Positions 29,815-42,866 of a stretch of DNA of 64,000 nt are shown piece after piece. Numbering within the stretch: position 1 is the first letter of the stretch; every line of letters starts with the position of its first letter. The notes beneath the pieces are model-generated. The model was given only the letters and a program-made list of their open reading frames with translations. It was not told the origin of the DNA and did not search any database. The stretch is taken from the NCBI GenBank assembly GCA_002862135.1, contig PKCI01000011.1, forward strand, positions 74,195 through 138,194, in the 5' to 3' direction. A program made the position numbers and the translations under genes. This stretch comes from Verrucomicrobiota bacterium (lineage in GTDB: Bacteria; Verrucomicrobiota; Verrucomicrobiia; Verrucomicrobiales; DEV007).

Positions 29815-30759
29815 ATGACAGCTACTGCAACCTCAACCGGCATTCGGGAGGACATCCTTCGTCTCAAAAAGGAACGCAACGCCGTGATCCTCGCCCACAA
29901 CTATCAGATTCCTGAAATTCAGGACATCGCTGACTATGTCGGTGACTCTCTTGGCCTCGCCTTCCGGGCCCAGGAAACAGATGCCAATGTCATTGCTTTC
30001 TGCGGCGTCCATTTTATGGCGGAGACAGCGAAGATCGTAAACCCGGAAAAGACAGTGATTCTTCCTGATGCCGATGCCGGTTGCTCTCTCGAGCAGTCCT
30101 GCTCGGCCGAAGATCTCAAGGCCTTTCTCGACGAAAACAAAGAGAAGAACTACTACGTCATCACCTACATCAATTCTTCGGCTGCGGTCAAAGCTCTATC
30201 CGATGTGATTTGTACGAGCGGAAACGCCGTCAAAATCGTTGAAGCAGCCCCCAAGGATCGACCGATTCTTTTCGCACCCGATCAGAATCTCGGAGCCTGG
30301 GTTTCCCAGCAAACGGGCCGCGACATGGACTTCTGGAACGGGAGCTGCTACATCCACGTGGAGTTCACCCGCGAGAGCATCCAGAGAATCAAGGACGAGT
30401 ACCCTGACGCCGCTGTCGTCGCCCATCCCGAGTGCACCACTGCGGTGCGCCTTCTCGCCGACGAAGTCTGCTCTACCGAAAAGATGGTCGACTTCTGCCG
30501 CAACACCGACGCTCAGAATATTATCGTTGTAACCGAAGCTGGGATGCTTCACCGCATCCAGAAAGAGGTTCCCGAGAAAAATCTCATCGCCGGCCCCACT
30601 GATAGATGTGCCTGCGCCGAGTGCCGCTTCATGAAAATGAACACGCTTGAAAAACTCTATAACTGCCTTCGCGACCTGAGCCCCTCCGTCACCCTCGACC
30701 AAGAGTTTCGCGAAGCTGCCAAGAAACCGATTATGCGAATGCTTGAGCTCAGTAAATAA
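29815..30759 (+). CDS. nadA: Quinolinate synthase A
   Basis: AVILAHNYQIPEIQDIADYVGDSL, NPEKTVILPDADAGCSLEQSC, VAHPECTTAVRLLADEVCST, CACAECRFMKMNTLEKLYNCL. Confidence 0.95.
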   Translation: MTATATSTGIREDILRLKKERNAVILAHNYQIPEIQDIADYVGDSLGLAFRAQETDANVIAFCGVHFMAETAKIVNPEKTVILPDADAGCSLEQSCSAEDLKAFLDENKEKNYYVITYINSSAAVKALSDVICTSGNAVKIVEAAPKDRPILFAPDQNLGAWVSQQTGRDMDFWNGSCYIHVEFTRESIQRIKDEYPDAAVVAHPECTTAVRLLADEVCSTEKMVDFCRNTDAQNIIVVTEAGMLHRIQKEVPEKNLIAGPTDRCACAECRFMKMNTLEKLYNCLRDLSPSVTLDQEFREAAKKPIMRMLELSK

Positions 30760-30793
30760 ACCGAGTTAATTCCCGTAAATCCCCTTTACCTAA

Positions 30794-31318
30794 ATGAGCG
30801 CCTATCAATGGGACTCCGCCTTCACGGAACTCTTCAATCGCTGCCTCGAGCAATACAAAATCGGCAACGAAGACTTCAACAGCTACTACTCCAAGGCCGA
30901 CCTCGCATTCCTGAAGTCCATCGGCTGTAAGCCTCGCGAATTGTTCGACTTCGTCGAAGATCTCGGTGACGGAGGTGAGCCAACCATGACCACCGCAGTC
31001 ATGATCGCCAGCGTACGCCGTGACTACCTCGAGCACGTCATGGAAGGGCAACTCAGCGAACACGAAATCAAACCGGAAGAACTGCCGGATAGGGGAGAGG
31101 AACTCGAGGGTTTCGTCTGGCTTCCCCGCATCATCATGAAAGCGAGAGGAAAGCTTCGCGGCGAACTTGATCCTGACATCATGTTCGGCTGCGGTGGTGA
31201 CCGCCATTTTTTCCGCACCCACGATATCGCGCCTTCTGATTTTCTCCGCGCCGTCTGGGCAGCCGGAGATGACGACAGCAAGATCGTCGACTTCGTCAAC
31301 CAATACTCAAAGGCATGA
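30794..31318 (+). CDS. DUF5069 family protein
   Basis: LPRIIMKARGKLRGELDPDIMFGCGGDRHFFRTHDIAPSDFLRAVWAAGDDDSKIVDFV. Confidence 0.65.
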   Translation: MSAYQWDSAFTELFNRCLEQYKIGNEDFNSYYSKADLAFLKSIGCKPRELFDFVEDLGDGGEPTMTTAVMIASVRRDYLEHVMEGQLSEHEIKPEELPDRGEELEGFVWLPRIIMKARGKLRGELDPDIMFGCGGDRHFFRTHDIAPSDFLRAVWAAGDDDSKIVDFVNQYSKA

Positions 31319-33669
31319 TATTGAGGTTCCCGGCTGCGTTCCTCGCAATCATTGGCACAGGGGTTTGGCTCAGCCATTCCCCCGTCAAAGCTGAAGGTAG
31401 TCTTGCCGACCTCGAATCCTACCGGGCAGGATGCCAGTCTCTGAGCGACGGCCGCTACGAGACTGCCACCACCCAGTTCCTCGAAACCTGGGACCTTCTC
31501 AGCGAAGGTGCCGGCGGAGATCTCGAGCGCGACTTTGTCGCCTCGCGTCTCCTTGAATCACTGGTCCGCAACGGCGAAACCGCCCGTGCTGCTGAGTGGC
31601 TCAAGCAGCTTCCCCTGATTTCACCTTCAGCTAATACCCTGGAATGGGCCGGCATTGCTTTCTACGAGGAGGAACGTTACACCGAAGCCGCCGATACCTT
31701 CAGCGCGTTGATCGGAAATTTTGAGACTAAGGATCGCAAACTTATCCGCCGATACCTCCGCAGCCTTGCCCTCAGCAGATCCGCCGATGACGCCATCAGC
31801 ACAGCACAGGCCATATTCACTCCAGAGAACTACGAGGAAAGTGTCGACATTGCCCGGATTGCTGTTCTCGCAAATCGCCCCGATCAGGCGCTAGAAACCC
31901 TGGACGCCGCAACCCCTCCCGACCCGCTTTCATTTGATGATGATCTCACAGCCACACGCATCTCGGTTGCAGCGTTGATCCAGGCCAACCGCGCCGACGA
32001 GGCTGTCGCAATAGTCTGCGAATTCATTGACCGGACCAAAACCGGCAAGCAAGCTGCGATTGGCTTCCTGCTTCTCGAGGAGGCAATTATTGAATCCGAC
32101 AAAGAACTGATACAATCACGGATCAGCACATGGACGGAAAACGAGAACCACCCTGCTGCTGAAGCCGCCACATTCTTCGAAAACATCCTCTTCCCTGAAG
32201 GAATCGATCTGGCGACATTCCTCGCAAAGACTGCCAACAATTCAGACAACCCGTTCCAGGAGGAAGCTCGGCTGCGCCTGGCGCTTCATGAATCTGGCAA
32301 GATCAGCGTATCCCGGTTGGAGGATGGCGAACTTTCACCCGACCCGTCACGCTCTCATTTTGCGGCGGCTTCTGTTGCCTACCGACAGGAGCAATTCAGG
32401 GAAGCCGCTCAACTCTTCCTCAAGGTAGCCGAGTCACAAATCGGGGCTTCCCGCAGCCACGCCGCCTACAACGCGGCAATTTCTTCACTACAGGCCGACG
32501 ACCTGGTAGCCTTCGATGAGGCAGTCAACGAACTCAAAGATCACAACCCCCGCTCCCCCCTTATCGCCGACCTCAGTTACCTGGGCGGGCTCTACGAGGC
32601 GTCACAGGGGGCTCCCAATGCTTTCGTCAATCTTCAGAACTTTATTCGTGACTACCCGCAACACCCTGCAACCGTTGAAGCGCGCCTGGCACTCTCGGAG
32701 ATCCACCTCAACCAGGTTCCGGCGCGCCCTCAAGCTGCCCGTGACATCTTTGAGGAACTCAAGACACAGCCACTAACACTGACACAGAACGAACGCCTCG
32801 ATTACACTTCAATCTGGGTCGAACGCATCGATAACAATTTCAGCGACCTGACACTGCAGGCGGAAGATTTTCTCACTAACTGGCCTAACTCGGCCTACCT
32901 CCCCGAGATTGCCATGTTGTTGGGCACGCAATGTCTCAAGGACAATAACCTTGAAGCGGCTCGGGAGAAATTCGACTTAATCGTCCAGCGTTTTCCTGAG
33001 TCTATCTATGCCGACGCGGCCAAATTCTTTGCAGCCAAGGCAGGCTCCGACGGTGACGAGTCCCTGGTCGGCTGGCAGGAGATCGCCGCGAGCGAAAGCC
33101 AGTTTGCCGACCAAGCCCGCCATGAAATCGCCCTGCTTCTGCTCTCGCAAGATCAATACGAAGAGGCCCGATTTGAAATGGAAGCCTTGATGAAATCGCT
33201 GCCGGAAAACTCAGCGCTTCGGTATGCTGTCCTTGCCGACCTTGGTTATTCCTACTACCTCGAGTCCCTCAATACTGATGACAATCGTGTGCCATTGGAG
33301 AAAGCAGCCGAAACGTTTGCCCGCCTCTCAAACATTGAAGCGCTTCCGGTCGCTGCGCGCTACAACGGTGCGGTTCGCCGGGCCAAGTGCCTTGAAGCCC
33401 TCGGACGACCTAAGATTGCGCTGGAGATTTATCGCTCCATGATCTCAGAAGAATCCGGTGGCCGCATTCTCGGAAGCGAAGTCTCCCTTGAGGAAAACGA
33501 GTGGATTTTCAGAGCAGGCTTTTCCGCAATCGATATTCTGAAGGAAAACAAAGACTGGGAAGCTGCCATCAAGATTGCAGACACGCTCTCACTAAAGGAA
33601 GGCCCCCGCGCGATCGAAGCCGGCAACCTGGCCGAGCAACTCCGCCTCAAACACTGGGTTTGGGACTGA
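31315..33669 (+). CDS. Secreted TPR repeat protein
   Basis: ATGA overlap with preceding stop; signal peptide; many TPR-like helices. Confidence 0.8.
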   Translation: MILRFPAAFLAIIGTGVWLSHSPVKAEGSLADLESYRAGCQSLSDGRYETATTQFLETWDLLSEGAGGDLERDFVASRLLESLVRNGETARAAEWLKQLPLISPSANTLEWAGIAFYEEERYTEAADTFSALIGNFETKDRKLIRRYLRSLALSRSADDAISTAQAIFTPENYEESVDIARIAVLANRPDQALETLDAATPPDPLSFDDDLTATRISVAALIQANRADEAVAIVCEFIDRTKTGKQAAIGFLLLEEAIIESDKELIQSRISTWTENENHPAAEAATFFENILFPEGIDLATFLAKTANNSDNPFQEEARLRLALHESGKISVSRLEDGELSPDPSRSHFAAASVAYRQEQFREAAQLFLKVAESQIGASRSHAAYNAAISSLQADDLVAFDEAVNELKDHNPRSPLIADLSYLGGLYEASQGAPNAFVNLQNFIRDYPQHPATVEARLALSEIHLNQVPARPQAARDIFEELKTQPLTLTQNERLDYTSIWVERIDNNFSDLTLQAEDFLTNWPNSAYLPEIAMLLGTQCLKDNNLEAAREKFDLIVQRFPESIYADAAKFFAAKAGSDGDESLVGWQEIAASESQFADQARHEIALLLLSQDQYEEARFEMEALMKSLPENSALRYAVLADLGYSYYLESLNTDDNRVPLEKAAETFARLSNIEALPVAARYNGAVRRAKCLEALGRPKIALEIYRSMISEESGGRILGSEVSLEENEWIFRAGFSAIDILKENKDWEAAIKIADTLSLKEGPRAIEAGNLAEQLRLKHWVWD

Positions 33670-33684
33670 TTCTTAGAAGTCTTG

Positions 33685-34338
33685 TCAGGACGCTGCAAAC
33701 TCACGCGCCACGCGAATCAGTTCGGCAGGCTCATCGATACAGTAAGCTGGCCCCTCGGTTTCCATCGCCTCGCGCTCGTTGGCTCCCCAGCAAACTGCCA
33801 GCCCGCTGACCTTGCTCTTTCGGGCAGCTTCCATGTCTCTGGTCTCATCACCAACGTAGATGACCCGGTTTGGATCCGCCTTTTCCTTTTTCATCACATT
33901 AAGGATGCGTTGCGGCTTGCCAAAGAGACTGACCCCAGCCTCAATGAATGAGAAACAACTGAGCAATTCGCACCGGCTGAGAAACGTCCTCACATTGTCG
34001 GCGGAGTTCGAACTTAGGATTCCCATCTGGAAACCGTCTTCGTGAAGTTTCATGACTGCTTCGCGGATCCCGGCAAACAACTCCACATCCTCCATGCGTT
34101 CGTGGAGCACCTTGCGGATATGAGCCGCCAGTTTCACCGCCATCAATCGTGAAATTCCCAACTGATCCAGCAAAGCTCGCGTGTTCAGTTTTCTCAATTC
34201 GCGGGCCTCGTCCGCTGTCACCTCCTTGAGGTTATAACTCTCGGCGAGCTCGTTGAATATCTCGATTCCGGTCTCCAGCGTGTTCGCCAGAGTTCCGTCG
34301 AAATCAAAGATCAATAAAGGCTTGGAAGAAACAGGCAT
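33685..34338 (-). CDS. HAD-superfamily hydrolase (phosphoglycolate phosphatase-like)
   Basis: KPLLIFDFDGTLANTLETGIEIFNELAE ... ILSSNSADNVRTFL ... VIYVGDETRDMEAARKS. Confidence 0.9.
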   Translation of the reverse strand: MPVSSKPLLIFDFDGTLANTLETGIEIFNELAESYNLKEVTADEARELRKLNTRALLDQLGISRLMAVKLAAHIRKVLHERMEDVELFAGIREAVMKLHEDGFQMGILSSNSADNVRTFLSRCELLSCFSFIEAGVSLFGKPQRILNVMKKEKADPNRVIYVGDETRDMEAARKSKVSGLAVCWGANEREAMETEGPAYCIDEPAELIRVAREFAAS

Positions 34339-34490
34339 TCACCTCAAATTTTCCCGTCCTGAAAGAGAATGGCAAGCATTCAATGAGATTCGATGAGAGT
34401 TACATCTGTAACAGACGCAATCCTGCCAACCCGCTACCTTGATCGAATTCACAAACGCCTCACCTTAGGGCCCCTCCAATTCCTGGAATT

Positions 34491-37196
34491 ATGAAACCCA
34501 TCAGCCACCTATTCTCTGCCGTTGTCGCTATAGCAATGGCCCCCATTCTCTTGACCGGTCAGGATACTCCAGTCTTTCCCAACGCCGATGCAGAAGCTGT
34601 CCCAACTGATCTTTTTGTCGTCCCCGACGGGCTGGAAGTCACTCTCTGGGCCACTTCTCCCAAGCTTTACAACCCCACCAACATGGACATCGACAAGGAT
34701 GGCCGAGCCTGGGTGGCAGAGGGCGTTCGCTATCGCAAACACTTCGATCGTCAGCCCGAGGGTGACCGAATTGTTGTGATTGAAGATACTGACAAAGACG
34801 GAAAGGCCGATTCCAGTCACACCTTCGTCCAGGAGGAACTGCTCATCGCACCCCTTGGCGTATCCGTGATCGACAACAAGATTGTCGTAGCCCAACCGCC
34901 CCACCTCCTCGTTTACACCGATGTGGATCGCGACCTGAAATTCAACCCCAACGTGGACAAGCGCGAGATTCTCCTGACCGGTTTCCAGGGACAGAATCAT
35001 GACCATTCCCTCCACGCCACCACGGTAGGTCCCGACGGGAAGTGGTATTTCAACTTCGGAAACTGCGGTGCCAAGTTTACCGACAAATCCGACCAGACCT
35101 TCACCGTTTTCGGTTCGTATCGCCCCAAGGTGATCGGGCCGTTTAAATTTCCTCACAATGCTGCCGAGCTCGCCGGAAAACCCAGTCATGATGGTCATGT
35201 TTATGTCGGTGGCGCTACCGTCCGCATGAATCCTGACGGCACCGACGCTGAGATCATCGGCCACAATTATCGCAACTCTTACGAGCAAGCCGTCACCTCT
35301 TTCGGTGATGTTTTCCAGAACGACAACGATGACCCGCCCGCCTGCCGCGTCAGCTGGGTCATGGAATACGCCAACTTCGGGTTTTCTTCCAATGACGGTC
35401 AACGCACTTGGAAAGCCGACAAGCGCCCGGGCCAAACCACCCAGGTGGCCGAGTGGCGCCAGGACGACCCCGGCATGACACCTGCCGGTGATGTCTATGG
35501 CGGAGGTTCTCCTACTGGCGTTGTTTACTACGAAAACGGGGCTCTCGGAGACATGTGGATTGGCACCTTCCTCGCCTGCGAAGCCGGACGAAACGTGATC
35601 TTCAGCTACCAGCCCGAACTGGAAGGAGCTGGCTTCAAGCTGGACCGCTCGGATTTCATGACGAGCAATACCTCCGGTCAGTTTGCCGGGTCCGACTTCA
35701 TTGGCGGAAGCAAATCGGTCAATAAAGAAGCACATACCCTCTTCCGCCCGTCTGACGTCGCCATCGGCCCGGACGGAGCGATCTACGTGACTGACTGGTA
35801 TGATCCCCGCGTCGGTGGCCACCAGGATCTCGACGAAACCTGTTCCGGTGCGATCTACCGCATCGCCCCCATAGGATTCAAATCTGTCGTTCCGGAGATC
35901 GATCCGGAAACCATCGAGGGACTCATCACAGCCCTCAAATCCCCTGCACCCAACGTGCGTGCCATCGGATTCGAAGGTCTCAAGGCCAAGGGGCGCCCTG
36001 CCATGGATGCCGTCGCGGCTCTCCTCGACCACCCAAACCCTTACATCCAGTCACGCGCCATTTACCTTCTTTACCAGATGGGTATCAGTGGCCCGCGCAT
36101 GGCTGGCTACCCGGCTGACCAGCCGACCACTCAGCGAAAGATCGCTGCCTACCGCGCCATGCGTCGTGCGGGCCTCGATTTCTCCGCCAGTGCCCTGCGT
36201 CTCGCTGCGGATGAGGATCCTGCCGTCCGACGTGAAGTCGCGCTCTCGATGCGCAACGAAACCATCGAGACTTCAAAGGAGATCCTAGTCGCGATCGCTT
36301 CCGGATACGACGGCCAGGACCGGAGCTATCTCGAAGCTTTCGGAACCGGAGCCACAGGTAAGGAGGAGGAAATTTTCCGCGCGGTCAAAGGTATTATCGG
36401 CAGCGAGGACTTCCGCACCTGGACCGAAGCCTTCTCCGGAATCGCCTGGCGCCTGCACCCTGCCAGCTCCATTGATGATTTCCTCGCTCGAGCAAAGCTC
36501 GCAGGTCTCCCCATGAATCAGCGCCGCATGGCCATGGATGCGATCGCCTTCATTCCGACCCGGGCCGCCTCGCAGGCGATGCAGACGCTCGCTCAACTCG
36601 ATACCCCCCTTAAGGCTGACGCCACCTGGTGGGCGATAAATCGCGCCAATAATCACTGGAGGGATTATAATCTCCGAACCGAGCTGAAAGAACGCGGCGT
36701 CTACGATCCCGACAAAGTCGTCATTCAGGAAGTGACCACACCCGAGCCTGACCCGGCCATGGAAACCCTTAAAATCGAGGACGCCCTTGTACTCAAAGGA
36801 GATGCCGAGCGCGGGAAAATCACCGTTTCCCGTTGTGTCATGTGTCACGAAGCCGGCGGAGTTGGCGTGCAGTTCGGACCAGCCCTCGACGGTTGGGGTA
36901 AGACCCAGACTACAGAGGTCATCGCCCGCTCTATCATCGAGCCGAGCGCCGACATCGCTCATGGATTTGACGGTATGGAAATCAAGCTGAAGGACGGCAA
37001 GATGCTCAACGGCCTGGTCATCCAGGATGGGGACCCAACCATCATCGTTAGCATGGGCGGCATCACCCAGATGATTCCAAAAGACCAGATCAAAGGTCGC
37101 TCTAAAATGAAACGATCCCTTATGCTGAGCGCAGCACAACTCGGCTTGACCGCACAGGACGTCGCCGACCTGATCGCCTATTTAAAGGCCAATTAA
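34491..37196 (+). CDS. PVC-type heme-binding CxxCH protein (beta-propeller, HEAT-like region, cytochrome c domain)
   Basis: Signal peptide; FVVPDGLEVTLWATSPKLYNPTNMDIDKDGRAWVAEGVRYRKHF; C-terminal RCVMCHEAGGVGVQFGPALDGWG. Confidence 0.85.
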   Translation: MKPISHLFSAVVAIAMAPILLTGQDTPVFPNADAEAVPTDLFVVPDGLEVTLWATSPKLYNPTNMDIDKDGRAWVAEGVRYRKHFDRQPEGDRIVVIEDTDKDGKADSSHTFVQEELLIAPLGVSVIDNKIVVAQPPHLLVYTDVDRDLKFNPNVDKREILLTGFQGQNHDHSLHATTVGPDGKWYFNFGNCGAKFTDKSDQTFTVFGSYRPKVIGPFKFPHNAAELAGKPSHDGHVYVGGATVRMNPDGTDAEIIGHNYRNSYEQAVTSFGDVFQNDNDDPPACRVSWVMEYANFGFSSNDGQRTWKADKRPGQTTQVAEWRQDDPGMTPAGDVYGGGSPTGVVYYENGALGDMWIGTFLACEAGRNVIFSYQPELEGAGFKLDRSDFMTSNTSGQFAGSDFIGGSKSVNKEAHTLFRPSDVAIGPDGAIYVTDWYDPRVGGHQDLDETCSGAIYRIAPIGFKSVVPEIDPETIEGLITALKSPAPNVRAIGFEGLKAKGRPAMDAVAALLDHPNPYIQSRAIYLLYQMGISGPRMAGYPADQPTTQRKIAAYRAMRRAGLDFSASALRLAADEDPAVRREVALSMRNETIETSKEILVAIASGYDGQDRSYLEAFGTGATGKEEEIFRAVKGIIGSEDFRTWTEAFSGIAWRLHPASSIDDFLARAKLAGLPMNQRRMAMDAIAFIPTRAASQAMQTLAQLDTPLKADATWWAINRANNHWRDYNLRTELKERGVYDPDKVVIQEVTTPEPDPAMETLKIEDALVLKGDAERGKITVSRCVMCHEAGGVGVQFGPALDGWGKTQTTEVIARSIIEPSADIAHGFDGMEIKLKDGKMLNGLVIQDGDPTIIVSMGGITQMIPKDQIKGRSKMKRSLMLSAAQLGLTAQDVADLIAYLKAN

Positions 37197-37314
37197 GAGT
37201 CGGAGAATACCCCCTTTTCCCACTCATCAGTGTCAGATGCGGCGCCTGGCACTTTTTGCTTTTCAAAGGCACTCAATTCGCTCGCTCCCATCCCCACAAA
37301 AACCATCCTTTTTG

Positions 37315-37348
37315 ACCCGATTTTGGACCCGAAATCGGGTATTTTTTT
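37315..37348 (+). terminator. Strong intrinsic terminator
   Basis: acccgattt tggacccg aaatcgggt a ttttttt. Confidence 0.85.
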
Positions 37349-37399
37349 CTAATTCCCGGACCTTTTTAAAGATCCTTTAAAAAAGGTCACAAAAAATGA

Positions 37400-40114
<2,715 letters not shown>

Positions 40115-40203
40115 TACCACAAGTCGGGCACCGGCCCAGCAAGACTACTTTCCCACCTTTTACTTTCACACATTTCCACTGACCGCGAAGCGGTCACCCC
40201 GTT

Positions 40204-42846
40204 ATGGCAGACGAACCTGAAGCTCCGCCCCCATCTCACAGCGACATCGAGCCCATCAGCGTGGCCGATGAAATGTCGAATTCGTTCCTCGACTATTCGA
40301 TGTCGGTCATTATCTCGCGGGCCCTGCCCGATGCTCGTGACGGCCTTAAGCCTTCGCAGCGACGCATCCTGCTCGCAATGAATGACCTCGGTCTCGCTCC
40401 AGGCCGAAACTATCGCAAATGCGCCAAGATCTGTGGTGATACCTCCGGTAACTACCACCCCCACGGTGAAGCCACCATTTACCCGACGTTAGTGAACATG
40501 GCTCAGCCTTGGACGATGCGGGACATCCTCGTCGACGGCCAGGGTAACTTCGGATCCGTTGAAGGTGACCCGCCGGCTGCGATGCGATACACCGAGGCTC
40601 GTCTTACCCACCTTGGTCATGTGCTCATGGCCGACATGGAGAAGGAGACGGTCGACTTCGTCAAAAACTATGACGAAACCCGCCAGGAGCCCGTCGTTTT
40701 CCCCGCTGCCTTCCCTAATCTCCTCATCAACGGCGGTACCGGTATCGCCGTGGGTATGGCGACCAACATCCCGCCACACAACCTCGGCGAGGTCGTTGAC
40801 GGTATCTGCGCTACGGTCGACAACCCGCAGATCACCGTCCAGGAACTGCTCGAATACATCAAGGGCCCCGACTTCCCCACTGGATGTACGATCCTCGGAA
40901 ACCGTGGCGTTTACGACTACGCCACGACCGGACGCGGCAGCATCAAGGTTCGCGGCCGTGCCACCATCGAAGAGGACAAGAAGGGCCGTGAGCAGATTAT
41001 CATCACGGAGATCCCCTACGCGGTAAACCGCGCCAAGCTCGTCGAGCGCATCGCCGAACTGGCCAACGCCAAGATCCTTCCCGAGATCAGCGCCGTTCGC
41101 GACGAGTCCGACGAAAACACCCGCGTTGTCGTCGACCTCAAGCGCGACTCACGTTCCCAGGTCGTTCTAAACAACCTTTACAAGCACACCGCGCTGCAGT
41201 CGTCTTTCTCCGCCAACATGCTGGCGATCGACAACCGCCGCCCGCGCCTGCTCAATATCAAAGACGCCATCGTTTGCTACATCGAGCACCGCCGCGAGGT
41301 CATCCTGCGACGGACCCGCTACCTTCTCGGTAAAGCGGAAGAGCAGGCCGAGAAGCTCGAAGCCTACCTGCTTGCCCTCGGCAATCTCGATGACTTCATC
41401 AAGATGATTCGGGATTCCAAGACCCGGGATGAAGCCCGCGACAAGATCAAGGCTTACGACTTCAAACCCGAAGAAGCTGAAGCTCTTGGCATTCTACTGC
41501 GTGACCAGCTCAGCCTTCAGCTGAAGCCGGGCCGCTACACCTTCACCGACAAGCAGGTCGATCATATTCTAGAGCTCCGCCTCTACCAACTAGTTGGCCT
41601 TGAGCAAGAGAAAGTGAAGAACGAGTACGACGAATTGCTCGAACGCATCAAGGACCTGCTCGACATCCTCGCGCGAGAAGAAAGAGTACTCCAAATCATC
41701 AAGGATGAGCTGCTCGAAGTGAAAGAGAAGTATGCGACCCCTCGTAAGACGGATTTCGGCATCGACGACGGTGAGATTAATGTGGTCGACCTCATTGCGA
41801 ATGAGTCCAACCTTATTACCATTTCCCACCGTGGCTACATTAAACGGACGCTCGCCAGCGAATACCGCACCCAGGCTCGCGGCGGCAAAGGACTCAAGGG
41901 CATGGAAACCCGCGAAGCGGCCGACAAAGACGACGGAGACGACTTTGTCGAACACCTCTTCGCCGCGACCGCGCATGACTACCTGATGTTCTTCACCGAC
42001 ACCGGTCGTGTTTACGTCGAACGCGTCTTCCAGATTCCGGAAGGCAGCCGCATTGCCAAGGGCCGTTCCATCAAGAACCTGCTCAACCTGCAGCCGGAAG
42101 AGAAGATCGCTTCCGTTCTCCGAATCGAAGCGGTCGGCAATGAAGACAAGGATGCGACCTTCGTGGAAGATCGCTTCGTCCTGTTCGCCACCCGCTCCGG
42201 CAAGGTCAAAAAGACCAAGCTCTCCGACTTCCGGAATTACCGTAAGGACGGCATCATCGCGATCAAAATCGAGGAAGGTAACTCTCTCATCGACGTGAAG
42301 CTCACTGACGGTAACGACGAGATTTCACTCGTCACCAGCCAGGGCTACTCCGTTCGCACCAGCGAAGAGAACATCCGTCCGATGGGTCGACCGTCTGCTG
42401 GTGTTGCCGGCATTCGCCCCGGAGAAGGTGACTACCTCGTTGCTCTCGCCGTAGTGGACAACTCAGAGCAACTTCTTGTGGTCAGCGCAAAAGGTCTCGG
42501 TAAGCGGACGCCTTTCGAAGACTACCCCACCAAGGGTCGAGGCGGTAAGGGTGTCATCACCATGAAAGTCACTGAAAAAACCGGTCGCGTCGTTAAGGCA
42601 CTCCGCGTGGCTGCCGAAGATGACATCATGCTGATGACCGATACCGGTCAGTCTGTCAGAATCAAAGCTGAGAGTGCCCGTCTCACCGGACGTAACGCTC
42701 AGGGTGTGATCCTGATGAAGACCAAGGATGGTGAAACGATCCAGGATATCGCTCGAGTCGTAAACGAAGACGACGAAGAAGGAGAAGGCGAAAGCATTGA
42801 TGCTGAAGGAACGAGTCCTCCGGTCGAAGAGCAGGATCAGGATTAA
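40204..42846 (+). CDS. gyrA: DNA gyrase subunit A
   Basis: SNSFLDYSMSVIISRALPDARDGLKPSQRRILLAM, YHPHGEATIYPTLVNMAQPW, C-terminal beta-pinwheel. Confidence 0.97.
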   Translation: MADEPEAPPPSHSDIEPISVADEMSNSFLDYSMSVIISRALPDARDGLKPSQRRILLAMNDLGLAPGRNYRKCAKICGDTSGNYHPHGEATIYPTLVNMAQPWTMRDILVDGQGNFGSVEGDPPAAMRYTEARLTHLGHVLMADMEKETVDFVKNYDETRQEPVVFPAAFPNLLINGGTGIAVGMATNIPPHNLGEVVDGICATVDNPQITVQELLEYIKGPDFPTGCTILGNRGVYDYATTGRGSIKVRGRATIEEDKKGREQIIITEIPYAVNRAKLVERIAELANAKILPEISAVRDESDENTRVVVDLKRDSRSQVVLNNLYKHTALQSSFSANMLAIDNRRPRLLNIKDAIVCYIEHRREVILRRTRYLLGKAEEQAEKLEAYLLALGNLDDFIKMIRDSKTRDEARDKIKAYDFKPEEAEALGILLRDQLSLQLKPGRYTFTDKQVDHILELRLYQLVGLEQEKVKNEYDELLERIKDLLDILAREERVLQIIKDELLEVKEKYATPRKTDFGIDDGEINVVDLIANESNLITISHRGYIKRTLASEYRTQARGGKGLKGMETREAADKDDGDDFVEHLFAATAHDYLMFFTDTGRVYVERVFQIPEGSRIAKGRSIKNLLNLQPEEKIASVLRIEAVGNEDKDATFVEDRFVLFATRSGKVKKTKLSDFRNYRKDGIIAIKIEEGNSLIDVKLTDGNDEISLVTSQGYSVRTSEENIRPMGRPSAGVAGIRPGEGDYLVALAVVDNSEQLLVVSAKGLGKRTPFEDYPTKGRGGKGVITMKVTEKTGRVVKALRVAAEDDIMLMTDTGQSVRIKAESARLTGRNAQGVILMKTKDGETIQDIARVVNEDDEEGEGESIDAEGTSPPVEEQDQD

Positions 42847-42866
42847 GAGCAAGATCAGGAGTTGTC

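Noticed and set aside
34509-36032. 507-aa minus-strand ORF
   Set aside because: Antisense shadow of the PVC-type cytochrome gene, which has clear domain motifs on the plus strand; same reasoning for 36285-37139.
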